DNA of 64,000 nt. Origin: Sphingobium sp. SCG-1. GTDB taxonomy: Bacteria > Pseudomonadota > Alphaproteobacteria > Sphingomonadales > Sphingomonadaceae. The number at the start of each line of letters is the position of its first letter. The stretch's first letter is position 1. The DNA lies in contig NZ_CP026372.1 in assembly GCF_002953135.1 (NCBI RefSeq), positions 1,798,001 to 1,862,000 of the forward strand. The letters are read 5' to 3'. Below are positions 15,618 to 24,096 of this stretch, piece by piece. Under the pieces are notes generated by a model that made no database searches, was not told the DNA's origin, and saw only the letters and a program-made list of their open reading frames with translations. The position numbers were made by a program, and so were the translations under genes.

Positions 15618-17156
15618 CTATTTCCCGCCAGTTTCGCCATTATAGCTAAGCGACCGGCGGGGCGAACGACCCTCCAACAGCTCTGCCAGTATGGCTTCTG
15701 AATTACGTGCATCCGGATCTACTACTATGCCTGATTTCTCGATTCTGAAGGTGCGCAGGGATCGATCGATGGGGCTGAGCCGTGCCTTGAGAACCGTCAT
15801 CATGCGGTGCAACCGGGAGCGCAACTCGACGTGACGCATCATGATGATGTTTTCTACAATCGGGGAGAGTCCCTGAAGCGCAAGCCCGCTCAGCGGTGTG
15901 GCCGCTTCATGATAACCCAGGTCCACTTGGACGCTCCAGAGCGTCGTGACGTTAAGCGCGCGTAACTCATTAGAGAGAGCCGTCACAACATGGCTGACAC
16001 GTGCAGGGTCAGACGCAATTTGCGTAAATCCATCTATGCCGTCGATAAACACTCTGCGAACATTATGTTGCCGCACCGCTTCCAGAAGATCGGCGCAAAC
16101 TTGATCTAATATGCCTTCAGTCGTCGGCCACCATTTCACTGCAACATTGCCACTGTCGATGTGCTGGGGGAGCAGCATCCCGAGGTTTCCGGCTTGCGCA
16201 TGGATTGCTTCGGGCATTTCGTGCATGCCAAAGAACAGGCCGGGCTCCTTGGCGCTACATCCGTTCAGAAAATGCATTCCGAATATAGTCTTCCCGATCC
16301 CAGTCGGCCCGACCACGGCAGTGGAGGAGCCCCTGACGATGCCCCCGCCGATCATCTCATCCAGACAGGCAATGGATGTCGTTAGCCTGTCGGTGGGATC
16401 CAGCTTCTGCCGCCCTTTAGGCCGCTCGAACAGAGCTTCGGTGCGGGGGAAAACCACGATGCCGTCGTCGTTGATGCGATAGGCATGCTGCCCCCGGAGG
16501 AAACCCCCGCCGCGCCGCTTGTGTACCTGAAGGTGACGCTCGGCGCGGCGACCGTACAGTTCGCTCTGCATCTCTACCACGCCATCCACCATCGTGTGCT
16601 CGGCGGCTCGGGGGAGGCTTGCGGCGCTTGCACTGGTGAGCAGGAACATCGTGCAGTCCGCCAATGTGGCCTGCGTTTGTAGCTCGTGAATGAATTTCTT
16701 GAATTCGCGAGGACTTTCTGCCGTCTCTTCAACGGCGACAAGGCCGTCCAGCACGACCACGCCGGCCTCGCGCCTTTGCACTTCGCGGCGCAAGACGCTG
16801 AGCAGACCCTTCAGCCCTTCTTCCTCCAGTACGCGGAAGGCGCTCATATAGTAGATGCGATCGGGAATGGCGCCTTCATCAAAGAACGCCAGTTGCCCAA
16901 TATGCCCGAGCATGCGGGAGTGGCTTTCCGCAAGCAGCGTGACATAAAGGGCGCGGCCTCCGGCAGCGACATGATTATAGCAAATCTGGTTGCCCAGGAT
17001 GGTCTTGCCCGCACCGGGTTGCCCCTGAATGATGGCAATGCCACCCCGCACGAAACCCCCGCCCAGAATGGCGTCGAGACCTTCGATTCCGGTCGGACCG
17101 CGTGCCATAGGCTCGCGCTTTGATCCTCTGTCGATCAATGATCCACTGTCCGTCAT
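15618..17156 (-). CDS. KaiC-like double RecA-domain ATPase
   Basis: A 512-residue protein with two tandem KaiC/RadA ATPase domains. The first Walker A is GQPGAGKT (45-52) with FVRGGIAIIQ before it; the second is GPTGIGKT (283-290). Both domains begin with the typical TGIEGLDAILGGG or SIACLDEMIGGG pattern. KaiA and KaiB are absent, so this is a non-clock KaiC homologue of the kind found beside histidine kinases in many bacteria. Its start overlaps the kinase stop by 4 bp. It may act as an ATP-dependent switch between kinase and regulator. Confidence 0.88.
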   Translation of the reverse strand: MTDSGSLIDRGSKREPMARGPTGIEGLDAILGGGFVRGGIAIIQGQPGAGKTILGNQICYNHVAAGGRALYVTLLAESHSRMLGHIGQLAFFDEGAIPDRIYYMSAFRVLEEEGLKGLLSVLRREVQRREAGVVVLDGLVAVEETAESPREFKKFIHELQTQATLADCTMFLLTSASAASLPRAAEHTMVDGVVEMQSELYGRRAERHLQVHKRRGGGFLRGQHAYRINDDGIVVFPRTEALFERPKGRQKLDPTDRLTTSIACLDEMIGGGIVRGSSTAVVGPTGIGKTIFGMHFLNGCSAKEPGLFFGMHEMPEAIHAQAGNLGMLLPQHIDSGNVAVKWWPTTEGILDQVCADLLEAVRQHNVRRVFIDGIDGFTQIASDPARVSHVVTALSNELRALNVTTLWSVQVDLGYHEAATPLSGLALQGLSPIVENIIMMRHVELRSRLHRMMTVLKARLSPIDRSLRTFRIEKSGIVVDPDARNSEAILAELLEGRSPRRSLSYNGETGGK

Positions 17157-17992
17157 TCTGCTACCGTCATGTCGCGCTGGAGGGTAACGATAAAAGTCGA
17201 ACCAAGGTCCGGCGTGCTCTCAACTTTTATGCCGCCCCCCATAGCCTCGGCAAGCCTGCGGACGATCCACAGGCCCACGCCGAAGCCGATGCCCTGTTTG
17301 CTGGGATCGATCGCACGCTCAAACCGCTCGAAGATGCGAACCTGGTCTGCTTCGCTGATGCCCGGTCCGGAGTCGTGCACGCGGATAACAACTTTCTCGC
17401 CTTGTATTTCTGCGCTGACGTGGATCGGCTTTCCCTGCCCGTATTTGATGGCATTCGAGATGAGGTTCTCCAGGATCTGTTCGAGGGCAAGACGATCCCA
17501 TGTACCGCTGATTGTCTCCGGCACTTCCACCGTCATTTGCGAGCGAGCATAGCTGGCGAGGGGCGCGAGGCCGCGGACGACTTCATCGGTCAGCATGAAG
17601 AGATGTACCGGCTCCGGAACCAGCTTGAGCTTTCCCGTCGTGGCGCGGGAGACATCTAGCAGAGTCGTCGCCCTCTTCATGTAACGATCGATCAGCCACT
17701 CCAGCCGCTCCAACCCCTGTATCAGCCGATCTGCCGAATGCCGCCCGCCACGCACCGATCGTAGAAGCAGGTCAACCTGACCGCGAATAGGTGTCATAGG
17801 GTTTCGTAGTTCATGGGCAGCAATTGCAATGAACGCGTCACGCGCAGATAATCCTTCGCGCAATGATTGGATTTCTTCAGCCAGATCCTGAGATAATATC
17901 CCGCTGTCATGCGGCTGGGTTTGTGCCTGCGGTTGCGGATCTGGAAAGTTGGTAGGATCGGGCACGTTGAACCTGACGATATTCGGCAGCAC
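17153..17992 (-). CDS. Cytosolic sensor histidine kinase
   Basis: Histidine kinase of 279 residues without membrane segments. The H-box IAAHELRNPMTPIRGQ carries His60, followed by the N-box ENLISNAIKYG, G1 DSGPGIS, an F-box region and G2 GFGVGLWIVRR. The short N-terminal region has no recognisable PAS or GAF domain, so the input is probably a partner protein, perhaps the co-encoded KaiC-like ATPase. The GTG start follows GGGAG by four bases. It is the first gene of the three-gene operon. Confidence 0.9.
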   Translation of the reverse strand: MLPNIVRFNVPDPTNFPDPQPQAQTQPHDSGILSQDLAEEIQSLREGLSARDAFIAIAAHELRNPMTPIRGQVDLLLRSVRGGRHSADRLIQGLERLEWLIDRYMKRATTLLDVSRATTGKLKLVPEPVHLFMLTDEVVRGLAPLASYARSQMTVEVPETISGTWDRLALEQILENLISNAIKYGQGKPIHVSAEIQGEKVVIRVHDSGPGISEADQVRIFERFERAIDPSKQGIGFGVGLWIVRRLAEAMGGGIKVESTPDLGSTFIVTLQRDMTVAE

Positions 17993-18146
17993 CAGGCTCC
18001 CGGGAACACTATCTTGGTAGAGAAAGACCAGGAAAGTTCAACACATCCCGACCAATTTCGCTTGATATCGAATGATCTTTCAAACCTTTAACAGACGTAC
18101 ATTATCCAGATGGCGATGATCTGTGCAGTCCGATGAATATCGGCGC

Positions 18147-18171
18147 GGAGCGATCTCAAGGCACAAGCGTT
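18147..18171 (+). promoter_or_regulatory. EcfG-type (general stress) promoter
   Basis: GGAGC at 18147-18151 and CGTT at 18168-18171 are separated by 16 bp. This matches the alphaproteobacterial sigma-EcfG consensus GGAAC-N16/17-CGTT with one mismatch. It is about 30 bp upstream of the small acidic protein start at 18202. Confidence 0.6.
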
Positions 18172-18201
18172 CGGGTTTGTCTCAGCAGTGGGAGACAAGT
18201 G

Positions 18202-18399
18202 ATGTCGAGAAGTTTAGCGGGGTTCACCGTTACGAAGGCGGGGGAAGAGTACATTATTGCACTGGAAGAGGAGGGTGGCAGCACCGTGGAATTCACGGCT
18301 ACTTACGACCAGCTCGATCTGATCGCCGATGCGATCGATCAACAACTTAACGAAGATGAAGAAGATGTTCTGGCTGTGGACGACAATGACGCATCTTGA
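18202..18399 (+). CDS. Small acidic conserved-type protein
   Basis: A 65-residue protein beginning MSRSLAGFTV, preceded by GGGAGAC. The C-terminal third is strongly acidic (NEDEEDVLAVDDNDAS). The middle has alternating hydrophobic residues (EYIIALEEEGGSTVEFTA) suggesting a small beta-sheet, then a helix (YDQLDLIADAIDQQL). I do not recognise a named family. It sits divergent from the kinase operon and has an EcfG-type promoter, pointing to a stress-induced role. Confidence 0.65.
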   Translation: MSRSLAGFTVTKAGEEYIIALEEEGGSTVEFTATYDQLDLIADAIDQQLNEDEEDVLAVDDNDAS

Positions 18400-18480
18400 A
18401 CTGCGAATATCGGTGGTTGCGGTGCGGCGAAATTAAAGTTTTCAGGGCAATCTGGCTTCCAATGGTCATACTCACGACAA

Positions 18481-18510
18481 CCCGACCGGCGCATTTCAGT
18501 GCCGGTCGGG
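18481..18510. terminator. Bidirectional hairpin between two small convergent genes
   Basis: CCCGACCGGC and GCCGGTCGGG form a perfect 10-bp stem around a 10-base loop. It lies between the convergent genes ending at 18399 and 18536. The flanking T-tracts are weak on both strands. Confidence 0.7.
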
Positions 18511-18535
18511 TCATGATGCTCAGCAGGCGATGAGA

Positions 18536-18847
18536 TCAGTTGTCTTTTACGCCCACAACAGGAACGTCGATTTCCTTCTTTTCGGTCTCGACCTTGGGCA
18601 CGTCTACTGTCGTTTCCTTGGTTCCTACGACAACCTTCTTGGAATCGACATCCACATCAGGCAGCGACCCGCCCTTGGCGCTGACGTCCACGTCCGGCAG
18701 GGAGCCTTCCTTCACGTCCGCTTTCCAGAACCCTGTTGCGAAAAGAACGCCCACAATCACAGCGATTACTATCAATATGATGGCGATGGTTCGACCTGCG
18801 GTAGATTTACGCTCAGTGCGGTATGCGTCGTTTTGATATTCAGCCAT
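18536..18847 (-). CDS. Small single-span membrane protein with repeated tail
   Basis: A 103-residue protein. A short basic cytoplasmic start (MAEYQNDAYRTERKSTAGR) is followed by one membrane helix (TIAIILIVIAVIVGVLFAT) and a charged tail in which GSLPDVDV occurs twice, then Val/Lys/Glu-rich segments. GGAGGACGCG precedes the ATG at 18847; the longer frame to 18952 runs through the promoter. Related small proteins occur in sphingomonads but no function is known to me. A perfect EcfG-type promoter upstream predicts general stress induction. Confidence 0.75.
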   Translation of the reverse strand: MAEYQNDAYRTERKSTAGRTIAIILIVIAVIVGVLFATGFWKADVKEGSLPDVDVSAKGGSLPDVDVDSKKVVVGTKETTVDVPKVETEKKEIDVPVVGVKDN

Positions 18848-18877
18848 CGCGTCCTCCTCTGTTATGACCGAGCTTCG

Positions 18878-18902
18878 AACGAAAGGAAGCCTGGATTGTT
18901 CC
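18878..18902 (-). promoter_or_regulatory. EcfG-type (general stress) promoter
   Basis: Read on the minus strand, GGAAC (18902-18898) and CGTT (18881-18878) are spaced by exactly 16 bp, a perfect match to the sigma-EcfG consensus. It lies 31-55 bp upstream of the ATG at 18847. Confidence 0.75.
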
Positions 18903-19158
18903 GGAAACGATCCGGATACGGTAAAGCAACACGGTGCCTCGGCGATGACCATGCTTTTGCGGGTGACTTGCGCCAGGCTGGCTCCGTAACCAGATGTTCG
19001 CTTGCAGATCCTCCGGCTACGGGGTGATTGAAATGAAAGGATACTCGTGCACGTGCGCCCTTTTGGTTTAAGGAAGAGTACCTGTCTGCAACCGCGGGGA
19101 ATTACCTCAACGGCTCATTACCGTAGTTTCCTATTCGCCGTGTGCTGTACCTATACAG
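18903..19158. other. Intergenic stretch with no recognised gene
   Basis: About 250 bp between the EcfG-type promoter and the broken MBL hydrolase. I see no coding frame with family resemblance, RNA gene or clear hairpin. Confidence 0.5.
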
Positions 19159-19694
19159 ATGTGGACAGCCGTTAAGATGACGAGACGCAACCCTTACTAT
19201 CAAGGCCCAGTTATCGATCATTTCGATGGCTTCCGCTTTTTCAACCCTGGCGAGCCGGGTACGGACAGAAACCTACAGAAAGTCCTAAGATGGCAGCGTT
19301 CAGCGATGCCCAACAACTGGCCGAAATGTGTTTCCATCGCACCTGTGATACCCGATCCCCGAACGGACGATCTGTGCGTGACGATGGTGGGTCACGTGAC
19401 GCTCCTGATCCAGATAGCTGGGATCAATATCCTGACCGACCCCGTTTGGTCAGATCGCGCCAGTCCTGTGTCGTTTGCCGGTCCCAAGCGCGTGACTGCC
19501 CCTGGCATCGCGCTGCACGATTTGCCGCCGATCGACGTGATCCTCCTGTCGCATAATCACTATGATCATCTTGATATCGCGACGCTACGGGTGCTACATA
19601 AAGATCACGCGCCGTTGATCGTTACGCCACTGGCAATGACAGCATCGTGCGCCGTCGCATCCGCGATGCGCGGATGGCCTTATACCGCTCTCCG
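19159..19694 (+). pseudogene. Truncated, frameshifted MBL-fold metallohydrolase (NAPE-PLD-like)
   Basis: The N-terminal half of a metallo-beta-lactamase-fold hydrolase related to bacterial NAPE-hydrolysing phospholipase D/UlaG proteins. Visible are NPYYQGPVIDHFDG, VGHVTLLIQIAGINILTDP and the metal motif LLSHNHYDHLD. After LIVTPLA the frame goes wrong; a one-base shift near 19629 restores the family sequence PLGNDSIV. About half of a normal 320-340-residue protein is then absent, because LysR-like sequence begins. This is a gene remnant, not an active enzyme. Confidence 0.8.
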
Positions 19695-20627
19695 ATGAGC
19701 CTGACTCATTTGGAGGATTCCCAAAGCGGTGAATTTCTGAATTTATGTCTGCCGTTTGGAGGGCATTGCCATGGGTGCAGCGATTGTATTGCGGGACGAC
19801 TTTGATGCGGCATGTCCAGGACCGCGCTGAGCAACGCGATCGGCAAGCTCGAGCGCCAACTTGGGATGCGCCTGTTCAACCGGACCACACCGAGCGTCTC
19901 GCTGACGGACACGGGCCGAACGTTCGTCGGCCGAATAGGCCCGGCGCTGCAGGACATTCATGACGCTATGGAGATTGTGCATTTTCAGCAGGAAGTGCCT
20001 TCGGGAACGTTGCGCATCAACGCCTTCGCGACAGCGGCACGCGAAATCATGGTGCCGCTCATCCTGCCGTTTTTACAACGTTATCCACAGGTACATTGAC
20101 CTGGTCACTGAAGGGCGCCTGGTCGATGTCGTTCGCGACGGATTAGACCTTGGTGTTCGCATCGCCGACTTGGTCCCCGCTGACATGATCGCCATGTCCC
20201 TTGGCCGCTCTCGGCGTTTTGCAGTCGTGGCAACACCGGATTATTTCGAGAGCCGGGATGCGCCCAAGGTTCCGGCGGACCTTCGTGCCCATCAGTGTCT
20301 GCCTGAGAGACTGCCGAACGGCGCGCTGTACGCTGGCATTTCGAAAAGAATGGCCAAGTCCTTCAGGTTGACGTCAATGGCCCGATCACGCTTGACGAAG
20401 CGAGCCTTGCGCCGATCACCGTTCTGAATAGCATCGGGAGAGGATTCTTCATGGAATCCGATGTTGAAGACGACCTCGCCAGCCGTCGGCTGGTGCGGGT
20501 TCTGGAAGATTGGACGCCGCCACTCGCGCCGTTCGCCCTCTATTATCCAAGCCGGCGCAATCCCTTCGCCGCGTTCAAGGCTTTTATCAGCCTCGCGCGT
20601 GAAGTCGCCGGCACTAGTGAGACATAG
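19695..20627 (+). pseudogene. Multiply frameshifted LysR-family regulator
   Basis: LysR regulator broken into at least three frames. The start MSLTHLED is at 19695 and the first helix is degenerate. The winged-helix part MSRTALSNAIGKLERQLG reads cleanly from 19814 to a TGA at 20096. The effector domain continues in another frame (HIDLVTEGRLVDVVRDGLDL) to about 20330. The end (VNGPITLDEAS to REVAGTSET) is in a third frame, stopping at 20625-20627. Pieced together it has normal LysR length. LysR genes commonly accompany MBL-fold or SDR genes; both partners here are dead. Confidence 0.85.
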
Positions 20628-20833
20628 CGCGGCGCCGGGTGAGACCTGACAGAGTCATTAGCAAGTTCGACCCTTTGTCGCAGTTCAAGTACCAACTTTT
20701 GTTTGCCAAGTGCCGACCGCCTGCATCACCCAACAGACTGGACGATTGCCGTTTGTCGGCGTCGGATGAGGGACAGTGGAAGGCCGCGCTGCCTGAGCAA
20801 TCTGGATTAACTTGGTTACAACTGCAGGGGTGA
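20628..20833. other. Intergenic stretch with no recognised gene
   Basis: About 200 bp between the LysR remnant and the 3' end of creD. I see no coding resemblance, RNA gene or repeat. Confidence 0.4.
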
Positions 20834-22309
20834 TCAAGCCTCAAGCGGAGATTTCCCTTGGCCAACATTGCTCCATTCAACATTTCCAGTGGCGTACATC
20901 ACGCCTGCCAGTGCGACCAACAGAAGCACCGATCCGATGAGCAGGGACCATGCCTCAAGGTTTAACAGCACGAAGAGCAAGGCGTACAGGCCGACGAGCA
21001 GCGCACCGATGAAACGCCCGCGCCGCCAGCTTTTCAGCACCGCAGCACTGTAGGCAGAGAGCAGCCCGATGATCGCTCCGGCACCCAGCAAATAGGCGGC
21101 TGTGAACCCGATTATCTCTGCGAATGCCAGCAGCAGCACGAAGAACAGCACGAGCGCTGCCCCGGTAAGCAGATATTCCGCTGCCGCAACACGCGCCCCG
21201 CCGACAATGTCGAACAACAGGAACGCCAGGAACGTGAATCCGATAAACAGAAATCCATATTTTACCGCCCGGTCGACTTTGGAATAAAGGTTGATCGGCT
21301 CGATAAGCCCGACGGTCACGGCCCGCGAGTTGCCGCTTATGGCCTCCGACGGTCCACCAAGGCCTCGGGCGTTAGATGCACTTTCAGCCACCGGTGCCAA
21401 GGCGTAACCGGCATCGCCATCCACTAATGGCGCGCCTAATTCTTCCATATCCACCGGGGGCTGTCCCAACGCCAGTTTGTCGATGGCATATCGTGCCGTA
21501 AAGCCGCCGTCCGAGACCGCGCGCCTTTCGGGCAAAAAGGCTCCGCCGAAACTGGGACTTGGCCAAGTCGACGACACATCCCACCGTGTTTTGCCGCCTC
21601 GCGGAACCAGACTTAGTGAGCGGCTCCCGTTTAAACCGAAATCATATGTCACGACCAGTCTGCCCACGCCATTCCCGGGCAGAAAAGCAAAAAACCCCTG
21701 TCCACCGGTAGCCCCCGGACCTTTGCCCGGCTGCACGACAAGCGGCCGTCCAGCAGCCGATAGTGCGCCTCCGTTGGTCAACCCGCGAGCGTCTGAAGCG
21801 CCCATCCGCAATTCCGCACGATCCCATAACAGGCGGTCGGCGGTGATACCAAAGCGCGGCAGGTCCAGCGGCAATTCGAATTGGGCGGTCCCCTTGATGC
21901 GCGCGTCGTAGAGCACGCTGCGATAGATCGATTTGCGGCGCTCTTCTGGGCTGACGCTGGTCGTGACGAGATTTTCGGTTAGGGAGATGTAAAGCAGCTT
22001 CTCGGTCTCAACAGTACGGGAGACAGTCTGTCCATTGACCTGTTCCGCCTGCACCTGCGTGATGCGAAACGGTACGACGACAACAGGGCCGGCAATAATC
22101 TGCGGTCCGCCCCAACCTGCATTGATTGCGTCTTGGGCCGTCTGTGACTGGCTCTGTCGATCCCACACAAGAGCATATACCAGCATCAAAGGCACGATAA
22201 GCGCCAATGCCACCAAAGCTGCGAATAAAAGTTTGATGCCGGGCGAACGGGTTCGGCGCATCCCTTCAGCTAGGCCCTCGATCATTGCCGCCCCACAGAA
22301 CTTGGTCAT
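20834..22309 (-). CDS. creD: Inner-membrane protein CreD (cell envelope integrity)
   Basis: CreD-family inner-membrane protein of about 491 residues. It has one N-terminal membrane helix (IKLLFAALVALALIVPLMLV), a large periplasmic beta-rich domain containing the family motif SSTWPSPSFGGAFLP, and a C-terminal bundle of about six helices after VDRAVKYGFLFIGFTFLAF. In E. coli, creD belongs to the CreBC regulon and affects envelope stability and colicin tolerance. Here it stands alone without creBC. The start among several Met codons (22309, 22285 and up to 22363) is uncertain. It is the only clearly intact gene of the decayed zone. Confidence 0.88.
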   Translation of the reverse strand: MTKFCGAAMIEGLAEGMRRTRSPGIKLLFAALVALALIVPLMLVYALVWDRQSQSQTAQDAINAGWGGPQIIAGPVVVVPFRITQVQAEQVNGQTVSRTVETEKLLYISLTENLVTTSVSPEERRKSIYRSVLYDARIKGTAQFELPLDLPRFGITADRLLWDRAELRMGASDARGLTNGGALSAAGRPLVVQPGKGPGATGGQGFFAFLPGNGVGRLVVTYDFGLNGSRSLSLVPRGGKTRWDVSSTWPSPSFGGAFLPERRAVSDGGFTARYAIDKLALGQPPVDMEELGAPLVDGDAGYALAPVAESASNARGLGGPSEAISGNSRAVTVGLIEPINLYSKVDRAVKYGFLFIGFTFLAFLLFDIVGGARVAAAEYLLTGAALVLFFVLLLAFAEIIGFTAAYLLGAGAIIGLLSAYSAAVLKSWRRGRFIGALLVGLYALLFVLLNLEAWSLLIGSVLLLVALAGVMYATGNVEWSNVGQGKSPLEA

Positions 22310-22663
22310 CCCCATCCGTGTATACGTTGCGAAATGGGTAAAGCATAGACGCGCTGCTTGCATGGACCATCAGTTCAATTTCGACCAAAGCCCCGGTCTT
22401 TCAGCGCCGCTATTCCTTGGATGCAATTAATCGGGTGGAGCTATTTGAGGAGGGGCAGACCCCATCGAACTGCAAATTGCGCACCATCTTTTCTTGGGAC
22501 TAGCCAGAACTGAGGCAGGTCCTGGCTATCGTGTCATAAGGCACGAATGATTGAAAATGGTCGACGACCGATTGGCAGCTTTTGATGGCTACGTTTCGGT
22601 CCGAACACATGCGCTGAACTGAAGCGCTTCGAACCGCCGCTTTACGCTTTGGCCGCTGTTTCA

Positions 22664-22790
22664 CGTGCGGGACGGCACCCAGTGATGTCTTGGGAGAGCA
22701 TCGCGAAATAGTCCGCAACGATCGCGTTATTCTGCTCGTCGGTCCAATCACCGACCACCGGCGGTCCCAGCAGGATTTGGCGGGGAAGGA
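22664..22790 (-). pseudogene. Fragment resembling the N-terminus of DUF3883/HNH-type proteins
   Basis: One minus-strand frame reads WTDEQNNAIVADYFAMLSQD. It strongly resembles the opening of DUF3883/HNH-associated proteins, in which a W-T/S-DEEND-IVADYFAML pattern is recurrent. The frame cannot be followed into the rest of such a protein, and the remainder of 22364-22801 shows no recognisable gene. It is probably a leftover of a defence- or nuclease-associated gene downstream of the toxin-antitoxin remnant. Confidence 0.35.
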
Positions 22791-22801
22791 GGGGGCTCGG
22801 A

Positions 22802-23229
22802 TCATGCTAGCAGTTGCGTGGGCACGCCGAGAGTAGGGCCGGCCTCAGCGAGCTTTTGATCGAGCGTATGAACCGTTGCACCATGTTCCGATGCGGTGGC
22901 GAGATGCAGCGCATCGCCAGCGCGAAGCCCCAGCGTATGCTGATCAGCAAATTTGGTCGCCGTCCGAAAATGCTTGCCTGTGACCGGAAGCGCCGTGAAG
23001 CTATCGGCGACCAGTTTGTTGAACATCGCGAGCGCCGCCGCCCACTGCTCCAGATCGATCTGTCCGGTTCGCAGCTTGATCGCCATGGCAGATGACATTT
23101 CGGTGACGGTCCAGTCACTGATCAGGAGTTGTGCGGGATCCTGCTCCTCCAGCGAGGCCTGAACGCGCGGCGTCATTGCTTCATTGAAAGGGCCGCAACG
23201 ATCAGCGACGTGTCGAGATAGTGCGTCAG
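22802..23229 (-). pseudogene. Frameshifted VapC-type PIN-domain toxin
   Basis: PIN-domain ribonuclease toxin, interrupted. The opening HYLDTSLIVAALS, with the first catalytic Asp, is in one frame from a CTG codon overlapping the antitoxin stop (CTGA, 23229-23226). The body from NEAMTPRVQASLEE to TQLLA, including LGLRAGDALHLATA, is in a second frame. A one-base loss near 23182-23190 explains the break. Without the first Asp the in-frame product should be inactive. A sequencing error is the alternative, but the antitoxin is also damaged. Confidence 0.75.
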
Positions 23230-23469
23230 TAGCGATCGCCATCGTGCATCGATCGTACTAGATCGGCAGCATCCTCGGCCTGAAGCGGCATGGTTGCGGT
23301 CAGGGATTTCAGAAGGGCCGCCTCGATCCGCTGCCGCGGCTTTGCTACGGCGGTGAGCCGTGCGACCGGTTTACCCCGCCGGGTAATGTCGATCGAATCT
23401 CCCGCCTCGACCCGATCCACTAGCTCGCTCAGATGGGCTTTGGCATCTGCCAGATTGGATCAGATCCAT
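23226..23469 (-). pseudogene. Damaged Phd/YefM-type antitoxin
   Basis: Antitoxin partner of the VapC remnant: LADAKAHLSELVDRVEAG and ITRRGKPVARL are typical of Phd/YefM/VapB-type DNA-binding antitoxins. The ATG at 23469 (MDLI) is out of frame with LADAKAHL, and a stop codon precedes the correct frame. Translation could only begin at the internal GTG at 23420, removing part of the DNA-binding fold. Its stop overlaps the toxin start by 4 bp, the usual toxin-antitoxin layout. Confidence 0.65.
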
Positions 23470-23535
23470 GTCACGCTCCTGACAATAGATAGTCATATAT
23501 CGCACTGCGCTAACAATTCCAGTGAGAGGTTTTTG

Positions 23536-23913
23536 ATGCGCCACGTTCTTATTCGGCAACAACTCTATGACATGATCTGGGAACGTGCCGTGTCAAAGGG
23601 GCGCGGGAACTCGGCATTTTCGACGTGGCGCAAACTCTGCGTGAAACATGCAATACGCTTGCCCGGTGCCACCTATTGGACCCGCCTCAACGCGGAGTAT
23701 CCCGTCAAGCACAAGCCGCTGAGCGTCGCCAAAAGACTTTAGAGACCGGATCGTCATCGAAGCTCGGCCTCTTCTGCCGCCACCGGCCCCGGTGGAAGCC
23801 GCCATTGCGATTGCCAAGCAGCCAGTCGGATCGGTGGTTATGCCAGAAAAGCTCCATCCCCTGGTGAAGAAGACACTTTCGCTCGCCCAGAAGGCCCAAT
23901 CCGACCGACATTG
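23536..23913 (+). pseudogene. Degraded gene of an unnamed YDLVW-type family
   Basis: The start MRHVLIRQQLYDMIWERAVSK resembles a family of uncharacterised bacterial proteins that open with R-x-E-LYDLVWS-x-P and continue FGISDVALAK, KLC, GYW and a PVK-x-x-PL segment. Here KLCVKHAIRLPGATYW and PVKHKPLS are in the first frame, ELGIFDVA is in another, and a stop follows. A further piece (RDRIVIEARPLLPPPAP to AQSDRH) runs in a third frame to 23913. It is therefore a frameshifted remnant. I know no function for the family. Confidence 0.55.
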
Positions 23914-24096
23914 AGGGTATTGCTAACGAGCGGTTCTATGGACGGACAAGAATCTCCCTATTGGGCCTTTCTGGATTGGGCCCAAAAACGGCTCGACAAA
24001 ATGAACGCTTGGCTGCTGCGCGAGGTGACTGCTCGCGAACTGGAAGGCATCAAAGCGTTCTCGCCGCCCAACATTCCGTCTAACGGCGACCAGTAG
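23911..24096 (+). CDS. Short ORF, possible tail of the preceding remnant
   Basis: Codes for up to 61 residues, or 52 from the ATG at 23938. SPYWAFLDWAQKRLDKMNAWLL is helical and resembles the C-terminal W-A-x-x-x-x-D-x-x-D-P-type end of the family seen just upstream. It may be the residual 3' end of that gene after an internal deletion rather than an independent gene. Confidence 0.25.
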   Translation: MRVLLTSGSMDGQESPYWAFLDWAQKRLDKMNAWLLREVTARELEGIKAFSPPNIPSNGDQ

